A DNA stretch of 5,024 nucleotides from Schlesneria sp. (lineage in GTDB: Bacteria > Planctomycetota > Planctomycetia > Planctomycetales > Planctomycetaceae). The notes under the pieces were generated by a model. That model had not been told where the DNA came from. It searched no databases and worked only from the letters and a program-made list of their open reading frames with translations. The stretch is from positions 1 to 5,024 of the forward strand of contig JANXOO010000740.1 in assembly GCA_025353525.1 (NCBI GenBank). Direction: 5' to 3'. Each line of letters begins with the position of its first letter. Position 1 is the stretch's first letter. Made by a program: the position numbers and the translations under genes. Shown in pieces: positions 1 through 5,024 of this stretch.

Positions 1-36
1 GTCGGTCAAACGAACGATATACTTCTTCTCGCTCAT
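1..36 (-). CDS. 5' end of a gene cut by the window edge; possible IS630-type transposase / HTH protein
   Basis: Only the first 12 codons lie in the window, reading MSEKKYIVRLTD on the minus strand from an ATG at 36-34 and running off the left edge. A strong Shine-Dalgarno (GGAGG inside a longer G-rich run) sits 8 nt upstream of the ATG, which makes a real start likely. The pattern M-S-x-K-K-Y-I-V-R-L-T-D resembles, from memory, the first residues of IS630-superfamily transposases or their N-terminal helix-turn-helix ORF, common in planctomycete genomes, where an E/D-E-R-x-x-L helix would follow. Twelve residues cannot prove a family. It is on the same strand as the large gene ending at 359, but more than 320 bp away, so probably a separate unit. 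That a gene starts here is fairly sure; the transposase identity is tentative. Confidence 0.55.
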   Translation of the reverse strand, partial: MSEKKYIVRLTD

Positions 37-44
37 CGCAAATC

Positions 45-49
45 CCTCC
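45..49 (-). promoter_or_regulatory. Shine-Dalgarno of the left-edge gene
   Basis: The minus strand reads GGAGG within AGGGAGGGAT, 8 nt before the ATG at 36-34. This is a near-ideal ribosome binding site. It is the main evidence that the 12-codon fragment at the edge is a true gene start rather than chance. Confidence 0.6.
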
Positions 50-76
50 CTGGATTGAGTTTGGTCCTCCAAATTA

Positions 77-99
77 GCGTCGATTTCCTGAATCGACGC
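77..99. repeat. Perfect 9-bp inverted repeat (hairpin) with a 5-nt loop
   Basis: GCGTCGATT (77-85) and AATCGACGC (91-99) are exact reverse complements separated by TCCTG. The hairpin lies about 40 bp upstream of the left-edge gene and about 260 bp downstream of the stop of the large minus-strand gene. Neither strand has a run of T after the stem, so it is not a typical intrinsic terminator. An operator, a 5'-leader hairpin of the left-edge gene, or part of a mobile-element end are all possible. The structure is certain; its role is unknown. Confidence 0.5.
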
Positions 100-128
100 A
101 ACCCTGAATTTCAAACTTGACAAACCAC

Positions 129-222
129 CAGAGATGCGGCAAATGAGATCAAGTTGCCGTATCCCCGGTTGGCTTCTCCAGCGTGGCTTTTGGGCTTCGG
201 CAGCCAGCAGAGATGCGGCAAA
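129..222. repeat. Pair of 15-bp direct repeats, the first also part of an inverted repeat
   Basis: CAGAGATGCGGCAAA occurs exactly at 129-143 and 208-222, a spacing of 79 bp. Similarity continues for 9 more bases with 6 matches, giving about 21 of 24. The core GATGCGGCAA (133-142) is also followed by TTGCCGTATC (154-163), its reverse complement with one difference. On the plus-strand RNA this makes a 10-bp stem with one G-U pair and an 11-nt loop. The cluster lies in the spacer between the large minus-strand gene and the left-edge gene. It could be an extragenic repeat family, the decayed end of an insertion element, or a protein-binding array. No function can be assigned. Confidence 0.45.
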
Positions 223-358
223 CGCGATGAAAATAATGTATCCACCAGTTGGTCCATGAGAATGTCGACGAGATTGTTTCTGGCTTCCTGGAGCGATGCG
301 TCTCACAGCTTGGTGGCAGCTCTCCGTTGATCCGAGTGATCGCCCTGCGCAAGTCGAG

Positions 359-3300
359 TCACGGATGATTTGGTGAATTGAGCTCATCGGCTGAGTTGCG
401 GTCGAATTGGTGCATGATGATCGGATCTTCTCGGTCTTCGATCAGCAAGATTTCCTGGCCACAAAGGACGTTATTCCAGGTTTGTTCGTGAAGATCGGGC
501 CAACGGACGGTCAGCTCGTCAAATTGTTCGACGCCCGGCCAACTGAAATGAGTCACGCGTTCGTTGGAGACCAAGTATCCGTCTCCTGCAACAATAAATC
601 GGTAAATTGCTTTGCCTCGAACCTTTGCGATGAGAGTTGCCCCGATCGCTTCGCGACTACCGCGTCTCCCCGCGAGTCTTACCGCTAACGGTCGACCGCG
701 TGACGGAGTTTGATTCGTGACCAGTGCAAACGGTGAATGAATGTGCGTTACGGCAAAATCCATCCGACCGTCACGATTCCAGTCGAGAACTGCCAATGCT
801 CGCCCCAAGCGCTTTTGCTGAAAGAACGAGCCCAATCGTTCCGAGGAAACCTCTACAAAATGGTGGCCTCGGACATTTTGGTACACTTGCGATACCATCT
901 GGTCCCCGGTACCAGTGCTCGAGACCTGATCGACGTGGCCATTGGTCACAACGAGGTCTTGCCATCCGTCGCCGTCGAAGTCTGCGAACTGAGTGCCGAA
1001 CCCGAGCATCCAAAAACTTGGCTCGCGCAAACGAAATTTGCGTGTTTCGTCGGTGAAGTAACCGCCCTCCCCAGCCAAATAGAGCGTATTTGAGTCAGCA
1101 AAAAAATTCGTGACATGCAGATCGAGCCGACCATCGCCATTAGCATCCCCGGCCGCGACACCCATTGTTGCTTGCGCATTCCCGTCATTGTCGAAAGCAA
1201 CTCCAGACAGCAACCCCGCCTCTGTAAATCCTGGAATTCCATCCGTTTGAGAACCTCGATTCAGAAACAAAAAATTCGCCGAGGTGTCATTTGCCACGAA
1301 TAAACTCAGGCGTCCCTCGCCGGTGAAGTCCCAGGCAATCACACCAAGTCCCCGTCCATCAGGAACACGAATGCCGGCCTCTTCAGAGACATCGCGAAAT
1401 CGTCCGTCGCCCAAATTGACGTAACAACGATCGTGCTCGGCCGTCAACAGATCCGGCGTACATGCGACAATCCGCCCGCTCGCTGTTTTACACTCCCTGG
1501 CAGCGGTTTCCTTCAAAAGAGCGTAATTCAAGACATACAAATCGGGCAGTCCGTCTCCCGTGAAATCCGCAAATACGGAACTCGTCGACCACTCCTCACC
1601 CCCCACCGCCGCATCATGCGTTGATTCGGCGAAAGTTCCATCCCCATTGTTGCAAAAGAGGGTATTCGGTCCAATGTTGCCGACATAAAGATCGGCAAAT
1701 CCATCTTGATTGTAGTCGCCGACTGCGACGCCCTGCGAGAACGCGATTTCATTCACGCCGCTCGACGATGTGACGTCCACAAAACGTTCCCCTGCGGAAC
1801 TACGATAGAGTCGATCCTTCATGGCAGGCTGGGGCGACGGATCGCGCCAATCATTTCCTTGGGCAAGATAGAGATCAACCCACCCATCGCCGTCGTAATC
1901 AATCGCACCAACACCGCCACCGGTCGAATTGAAAATGTGTGTGAGACGATTGTCGAACGTGGTTCCGTCGTAGAATTCGAAGTCGATCCCTGTTCGCAGA
2001 GAATCGTCCGAAAACTTCCATGCGACGGAATCGCGACCATCGTCTCCGAGGGTCGATTCTGCGACGCTAATTGAAGGCCATTTCGGTGGTTGAAATTCCG
2101 TCAAACGGAGTCGGTCGTGTGGCATTTCGAGCGTGTTCTGTGACGCCTCGTGGTTCCCGATTTTAGCCAGCCATCGAGCGAGTTCCCGCTTCGATCTTTC
2201 GGACGGATTGTCGAGGTTGGTGAGCACAAAACTCCATCCGGCAGCTTCCCAAAACCGTCCAAGTTTCCCGAGTAATTCGATCGTGTCGAATGTGGCTTGT
2301 TCTTCAAAGTTTGTACGCAACAAATTGTATTTTTGATCGACGTCCGCAAGGAGGGTTGCCCGCTTTGAGAACGTGCCAGCAATCTCTTTTCGGCCCAGTA
2401 GCCCCAAACATCCCGAAATCTGCAGATTAGCACCGAGATGATTCGGCGATCTCTGCAAGACCTGTAAGAAGCAATGTGCGGCGCCTTCAATTTGACCGAG
2501 TTGACGCGCTTTCAGTCCTTCCACGAACAAGACTTCCGGATGCCGTCGTGCGCTGTCTGGCATGCCGCCTCGCCAAAGCAAGAACTCCGAGAGATCTCCG
2601 CGATCCACAATGATGCGGCCGAGTCGACCGTGTGCTTCTCCAAGGTTGGGATGCGTTGCAAGAATGACGCGCAACAGCTTCTCCGCTTCGAATTCGTTGT
2701 TTTCATAAATCAGTTCGCGAGCTTCTGCGAGTCGAATCGGTAACGCGTGAGATCCCGGTGATTGGCTCATTCGCGTCAATCGTTCATCCTGACGAAAAAA
2801 ACGATCGGTGACAGCAGCTCCCAGCAATTCGTCGCCGCGACATTTGCCGCGCTGAATTTGCGTAAAAAAGTGCGGTGCGGATTCCCAAACGCGGCCACAA
2901 ATCTGCATGAGGTGCCCGAGTCTGTCGTTGGCTTCCAAGTGATAGGGATTCAGTTCCACGGCCCGTTGCAAGGATCGTTCTGCATCATCCAATTCCCCCA
3001 GGGAAAAGAAGCGCCGTCCCAATCCGATCGATCGCTGAAACTCCCATTGGCCTTCATCTCTTGGCAATTGCTGATAGGCCAGTACTGCGGCTTGATGGTC
3101 GCCCTGTTTCGCGGCGGCTTCGGCGACAAACCAGATTCCGTACACATCGTTCGGATTCGCTTGACGATACCGTCGCGCCAGTTCCAGGACGTTTGATTGA
3201 CGACTTTCCAGTGATTTCAAAAGGTTGCGGAACGAAGTGTCGCGCTCGGTCGGGAATAGCTCCGTTTGAATGCACCAAAACACGGCCAGAAACAATCCGA

Positions 3301-3391
3301 TTCCCATGCATATCGCAATCAACGCCTCTCGACTTTCGAATCGTTTCAGTGGCGAATGATGATCGGGAAATGCCATCTGTGCTTCCGCCAT
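359..3391 (-). CDS. Membrane-anchored TPR / FG-GAP seven-repeat propeller / ASPIC-UnbV (CRTAC1-like) protein
   Basis: The protein is about 1010 aa, numbered here from the ATG at 3391. Residues 23-41 form one hydrophobic signal-anchor helix (ALIAICMGIGLFLAVFWCI) after a basic stretch, so the rest should lie outside the cytoplasm. Residues about 55-420 are helical TPR-like repeats; the clearest is around 118-150, ending in AVELNP. Seven calcium-loop motifs of the FG-GAP/VCBS kind follow at 498 (DYDGDGWVD), 559, 609, 688, 749, 804 and 870, which suggests a seven-bladed propeller. The fourth (DFTGEGRLS) is degenerate. Residues about 915-987 match the ASPIC/UnbV domain (AIGA..., GDGYLVSNERVTHF, LTVRWPD, ILLIED), and a 23-residue tail follows. 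Cysteines at 634, 644 and 656 lie in the insert where CRTAC1 relatives have a C...CGP...LYRN segment. A scaffold or binding role at the cell surface is inferred; no catalytic residues are evident. Alternative in-frame starts are TTG at 3400 and ATG at 3376; the latter has GGAAG 5 nt upstream. Confidence 0.93.
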   Translation of the reverse strand: MAEAQMAFPDHHSPLKRFESREALIAICMGIGLFLAVFWCIQTELFPTERDTSFRNLLKSLESRQSNVLELARRYRQANPNDVYGIWFVAEAAAKQGDHQAAVLAYQQLPRDEGQWEFQRSIGLGRRFFSLGELDDAERSLQRAVELNPYHLEANDRLGHLMQICGRVWESAPHFFTQIQRGKCRGDELLGAAVTDRFFRQDERLTRMSQSPGSHALPIRLAEARELIYENNEFEAEKLLRVILATHPNLGEAHGRLGRIIVDRGDLSEFLLWRGGMPDSARRHPEVLFVEGLKARQLGQIEGAAHCFLQVLQRSPNHLGANLQISGCLGLLGRKEIAGTFSKRATLLADVDQKYNLLRTNFEEQATFDTIELLGKLGRFWEAAGWSFVLTNLDNPSERSKRELARWLAKIGNHEASQNTLEMPHDRLRLTEFQPPKWPSISVAESTLGDDGRDSVAWKFSDDSLRTGIDFEFYDGTTFDNRLTHIFNSTGGGVGAIDYDGDGWVDLYLAQGNDWRDPSPQPAMKDRLYRSSAGERFVDVTSSSGVNEIAFSQGVAVGDYNQDGFADLYVGNIGPNTLFCNNGDGTFAESTHDAAVGGEEWSTSSVFADFTGDGLPDLYVLNYALLKETAARECKTASGRIVACTPDLLTAEHDRCYVNLGDGRFRDVSEEAGIRVPDGRGLGVIAWDFTGEGRLSLFVANDTSANFLFLNRGSQTDGIPGFTEAGLLSGVAFDNDGNAQATMGVAAGDANGDGRLDLHVTNFFADSNTLYLAGEGGYFTDETRKFRLREPSFWMLGFGTQFADFDGDGWQDLVVTNGHVDQVSSTGTGDQMVSQVYQNVRGHHFVEVSSERLGSFFQQKRLGRALAVLDWNRDGRMDFAVTHIHSPFALVTNQTPSRGRPLAVRLAGRRGSREAIGATLIAKVRGKAIYRFIVAGDGYLVSNERVTHFSWPGVEQFDELTVRWPDLHEQTWNNVLCGQEILLIEDREDPIIMHQFDRNSADELNSPNHP

Positions 3392-3415
3392 TTCATTCAA
3401 ATCGGACTTGCCAGA

Positions 3416-3444
3416 TGCGTTTCAGCGAAGCAGTGCATTTCAGC
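3416..3444. repeat. Short imperfect direct repeat in the spacer upstream of the large gene
   Basis: TGCGTTTCAGC (3416-3426) and TGCATTTCAGC (3434-3444) match at 10 of 11 positions with an 18-bp period. They lie in the spacer between the small membrane ORF and the TPR/propeller gene. They could be binding sites or chance; nothing else supports a function. Confidence 0.25.
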
Positions 3445-3463
3445 AAGTGCCGCGACGCCAGGG

Positions 3464-3661
3464 TCATTTCGACACCGAGGCGGGATGCTTTTCAGGAATT
3501 ATACCCCACGCCGTCAACAACAATCCGAAAACCAACAGCACGCCGCTGGCGGGGATCAAGACTTGGCTTGCGGATCCTTGATGGGGAAACTGAATCAAAA
3601 ATGCGTGTCCATAAGCTTGTTCGGCCGCATGGATCAGGATGACACCAGCAATCAATCTCAC
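3464..3661 (-). CDS. Probable small membrane protein of unknown function
   Basis: A 65-codon frame starts at a GTG (3661-3659) and ends with TGA at 3466-3464, 72 bp before the ATG of the large TPR/propeller gene on the same strand. The sequence starts VRLIAGVILIHAAEQAYGHA, an amphipathic to hydrophobic stretch. A clear membrane segment follows (ASGVLLVFGLLLTAWGII, about 38-55), then a short basic tail, so one or two membrane passes are likely. A purine-rich AAGGGCGG lies about 4 nt upstream of the GTG. The frame stays open upstream to an ATG at 3742 (92 aa), but the added 27 residues are cysteine- and serine-rich and look non-coding, so I prefer the GTG. I do not recognise a family. Spacing and orientation suggest co-transcription with the large gene. 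It could still be a chance frame; codon statistics over so short a length do not settle it. Confidence 0.5.
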   Translation of the reverse strand: MRLIAGVILIHAAEQAYGHAFLIQFPHQGSASQVLIPASGVLLVFGLLLTAWGIIPEKHPASVSK

Positions 3662-3880
3662 GATACCGCCCTTCGCGCTGCAAAAGCTATTGAACGAGGA
3701 AGCCCTGACGTCGAACTGGCAAATGCACTTGGTTTCCACCATGTTTTCATCTCTCGCATCAATTCACAAGCGACTTTTACCGCCACAAGTCGAATCCCGT
3801 TGGATTTTCAACCAATTCGCCGCGAGGAATCAAGATTTCAAAAACGAAAGCTTGCAACCCTGTTCTGTAACGGATAAACT

Positions 3881-3895
3881 CGACAGCGGCTGTCG
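3881..3895. repeat. Perfect 7-1-7 palindrome, candidate operator
   Basis: CGACAGC (3881-3887) and GCTGTCG (3889-3895) are exact reverse complements around a single G. With a centre this small it suits a dimeric DNA-binding protein better than an RNA hairpin. It sits about 110 bp upstream of the DUF1559 start and directly abuts the 20-bp-period direct repeat. No T-run follows, so it is not a terminator. Confidence 0.4.
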
Positions 3896-3937
3896 CGCTC
3901 TGCGATTCTTGACGGCGCTCTGCAATTCTCAAGAGCG
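3895..3937 (+). repeat. 20-bp-period direct repeat with two alternative hairpins
   Basis: GCGCTCTGCGATTCTTGA (3895-3912) recurs as GCGCTCTGCAATTCTCAA (3915-3932) with 15 of 18 matches, at exactly 20 bp spacing, or about two helical turns. The AGAGCG at 3932-3937 is complementary to the CGCTCT in either copy (3896-3901 or 3916-3921), and the nearer pairing gives a 6-bp stem with a 10-nt loop. In DNA the two copies could place two protein units on one helix face. In RNA they would give mutually exclusive stems in the DUF1559 leader. Both readings are inference. Confidence 0.4.
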
Positions 3938-3995
3938 GTATTTACGAAATCAATTGAAAATACGGATGGCTGTTTTTACTTTTTCCTTTTCACTC

Positions 3996-4000
3996 GGAGG
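3996..4000 (+). promoter_or_regulatory. Shine-Dalgarno deciding the DUF1559 start
   Basis: GGAGG lies 3 nt before the first ATG (4004) and 6 nt before the second ATG (4007) of an ATGATG pair. The 6-nt spacing is much more usual, so the second ATG is preferred, giving MKKRGFTLIELL. The choice changes the product by one residue and does not affect the prepilin cleavage site. Confidence 0.75.
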
Positions 4001-4006
4001 CGTATG

Positions 4007-5011
4007 ATGAAAAAACGCGGATTCACATTGATCGAACTTCTGGTCGTGATTGCAATTATTGCAGTCTTGATCGCCCTATTGCTGCCGGCGGTACAACAGG
4101 CGCGCGAAGCGGCGCGACGTACCCAGTGCAAGAATAACCTGAAGCAGATGGGCTTAGCGCTTCACAATTACCACGATGTTTACAATACTTTCCCGAACGG
4201 AAACATCGCTTCATCGCAGGGTGGTTGGGGGTTATCCTGGTACAATCGAATTCTGCCGTACGTTGATCAAGCACCTCTGTATAACCAACTCACGTTTAAT
4301 GGCGTTCAACACGGTTGGGCTTGGAATGATCCCACAAATCCAGGTGGAGTTCAAAACGGAACGGCTCATTCAAAAGTAACGCTCACGTTCGTGCTTTGTC
4401 CTTCAAGCTCTCTCCAGCCAAAACGTGACGCTGGCGGATTCGTCATCACGAACGCTCAGTACTATGGCATCATGGGTGCGACCGATGGAAACGGATTTAC
4501 TAACAATCCTGCACGGATGTCACAAGCGGGGCGTTCATCCATCATCTCTGAGGGTGGGTCGTTCGGTCCTGTTGTTTCATACGGAATCAAAGATATGACC
4601 GATGGGAGCAGTAATGTGGCGATGGTCGGGGAAGCCTCGAATTTCGTCAAGAATACCGCAGGGAACCGATCTCAGATTAACGGCATCCATGGGATTACGA
4701 TGGGGAGTCCAAATTTGACTCGCATTCTTGATTGTCCAATTACCAATCCCGGCTGTGTGTTTGATCGCCAATTCAATTTGACCACACTCCGTTATCCTCC
4801 GAATGCACCCGTCATTGACGGAGACCTTGTCAATTGGCCGGGTGTCGGTGACAATTTCGGTAGCAACAACCCACTGAACTCAAGTCACACGGGGGGAGTT
4901 CATACGTTGATGGGTGACGGGACCGTTCGGTTTATCAGCGAAAATCTCGATATGCTGACGCTGCGTCGGCTCTGTTCGCGCGATGACGGTCAAGTTGTTG
5001 GCGAATTCTAA
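4007..5011 (+). CDS. DUF1559 family protein with prepilin-type (type IV/pseudopilin) N-terminus
   Basis: The protein is 334 aa and complete, with a TAA at 5009-5011. It opens with a class III signal: a basic leader MKKRG, predicted prepilin-peptidase cleavage after Gly5, then FTLIE with the conserved Glu at mature position 5. A hydrophobic helix (about residues 8-29) follows, then the family signature PAVQQAREAARR and QCKNNLKQMGLALHNYHD. The middle has the usual aromatic/Asn-rich body with LCPSS near 130-134. The C-terminus carries the H-X9-DG motif (His294 to Asp304-Gly305), then TVRFISENLD, LRRLCSRDDGQ and VVGEF, so the length and both ends are intact. Such proteins are expected to be processed by prepilin peptidase and assembled into, or displayed by, a type II/IV-like secretion or pilus system in the envelope. 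The precise function of the family is not known. It is transcribed away from the TPR/propeller gene, and no second gene follows in the 13 bases left. Confidence 0.97.
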   Translation: MKKRGFTLIELLVVIAIIAVLIALLLPAVQQAREAARRTQCKNNLKQMGLALHNYHDVYNTFPNGNIASSQGGWGLSWYNRILPYVDQAPLYNQLTFNGVQHGWAWNDPTNPGGVQNGTAHSKVTLTFVLCPSSSLQPKRDAGGFVITNAQYYGIMGATDGNGFTNNPARMSQAGRSSIISEGGSFGPVVSYGIKDMTDGSSNVAMVGEASNFVKNTAGNRSQINGIHGITMGSPNLTRILDCPITNPGCVFDRQFNLTTLRYPPNAPVIDGDLVNWPGVGDNFGSNNPLNSSHTGGVHTLMGDGTVRFISENLDMLTLRRLCSRDDGQVVGEF

Positions 5012-5024
5012 ATCGTCACAAAAG

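Larger units (their letters stand above)
37..358. other. Intergenic spacer of about 320 bp
   Basis: This spacer separates the stop of the large minus-strand gene from the start of the left-edge gene. It holds the 77-99 hairpin and the 129-222 repeats. I see no convincing complete gene and no stem with a T-run that would be an obvious terminator for the large gene. Short open frames on both strands have no recognisable domain. One plus-strand frame (237-368) has protein-like composition and is listed as a finding only. Confidence 0.6.
3662..4006. promoter_or_regulatory. Divergent intergenic region between the two transcription units
   Basis: About 345 bp separate the leftward small membrane/TPR genes from the rightward DUF1559 gene, so promoters for both directions should lie here. 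The right half holds a palindrome, a direct repeat and an alternative hairpin (listed separately). The last 35 bp before the DUF1559 start are rich in T and C up to the GGAGG. I could not find a convincing -35/-10 pair at normal spacing: TTGACG at 3909-3914 has no good partner 16-18 bp downstream. Planctomycete promoters often match the enterobacterial consensus poorly. That the region is regulatory is inferred from gene orientation. Confidence 0.45.

Noticed and set aside
77..99. Hairpin as an intrinsic terminator of the large minus-strand gene
   Set aside because: No T-tract follows the stem on the minus strand, and it lies about 260 bp past the stop codon.
149..352. Minus-strand 67-codon frame just downstream of the large gene
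   Set aside because: It starts at a TTG without a ribosome binding site, crosses the spacer repeats, and its composition (many Arg, Ser, Thr, Trp, no hydrophobic core) does not look like a protein.
3658..3750. Minus-strand 30-codon frame (MKTWWKPSAF...) whose TGA overlaps the GTG of the small membrane ORF
   Set aside because: A leader-peptide arrangement was considered, but there is no convincing Shine-Dalgarno and no amino-acid run pointing to attenuation, so the overlap may be chance.
2762..3877. Long plus-strand open frames (2762-3196, 3061-3642, 3266-3877) opposite the 5' part of the TPR gene and its upstream region
   Set aside because: They lie mostly antisense to a well-supported coding region, overlap one another in different frames, have no recognisable domain or ribosome binding site, and have low-complexity Arg/Ser/His-rich composition typical of antisense shadows.
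3909..3944. TTGACG (3909-3914) with TATTTA (3939-3944) as a sigma-70 promoter for the DUF1559 gene
   Set aside because: The spacer is 24 bp, far outside the usual 16-18 bp, and no -10-like hexamer lies at the right distance. TTGACG is also part of the direct repeat.
3639..4007. Plus-strand 122-codon frame whose TGA overlaps the first ATG of the DUF1559 gene, as in translational coupling
   Set aside because: The ATGA overlap is tempting, but the reading has no domain, no good Shine-Dalgarno, and runs through the palindrome and repeats of the spacer. The overlap is probably a by-product of the ATGATG start.
1..5024. CRISPR array, tRNA, rRNA, toxin-antitoxin, phage or defence genes
   Set aside because: No regularly spaced repeat array, cloverleaf-like sequence or rRNA-like stretch was seen, and the supported genes match none of these systems.

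Overview
The window looks like a piece of a Planctomycetota chromosome. The main reason is the gene at 4007-5011, a DUF1559 protein. It has a prepilin-type N-terminus (GFTLIELLVVIAII, then LLLPAVQQAREAARR) and a C-terminal H-X9-DG motif. Such proteins occur in very large paralogous sets in planctomycetes and are uncommon elsewhere. A large TPR/FG-GAP/ASPIC-UnbV protein on the other strand and base composition near the middle of the GC range fit the same assignment. Genus and species cannot be read from this sequence.

Layout. (1) Positions 1-36, minus strand: the first 12 codons of a gene that runs off the left edge (MSEKKYIVRLTD), with a strong Shine-Dalgarno. The peptide resembles the start of IS630-type transposase/helix-turn-helix proteins, a tentative call. 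(2) Positions 37-358: intergenic, with a perfect 9-bp hairpin (77-99), a 15-bp direct repeat (129-143 and 208-222) whose first copy also forms an inverted repeat, and a weak hint of coding remnant on the plus strand. (3) Positions 359-3391, minus strand: about 1010 codons for a membrane-anchored protein with a TPR superhelix, seven DxDxDG-type propeller repeats and a C-terminal ASPIC/UnbV (CRTAC1-like) domain. (4) Positions 3464-3661, minus strand: a probable small membrane protein just upstream of it, likely in the same transcript. (5) Positions about 3662-4006: the divergent intergenic region, with a 7-1-7 palindrome, a 20-bp-period direct repeat and a hairpin that could form from either repeat copy. 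(6) Positions 4007-5011, plus strand: the complete DUF1559 pseudopilin-like gene.

How the parts may work together. Two envelope or surface genes are divergently transcribed from one repeat-containing spacer: a pseudopilin-like protein to the right, and a small membrane protein plus an anchored TPR/propeller scaffold to the left. Shared control and a joint surface function are inference from layout. I see no catalytic enzyme, defence module, tRNA, rRNA, CRISPR array or complete mobile element. The best candidates for something undescribed are the divergent spacer and the TPR/propeller plus small membrane protein pair.
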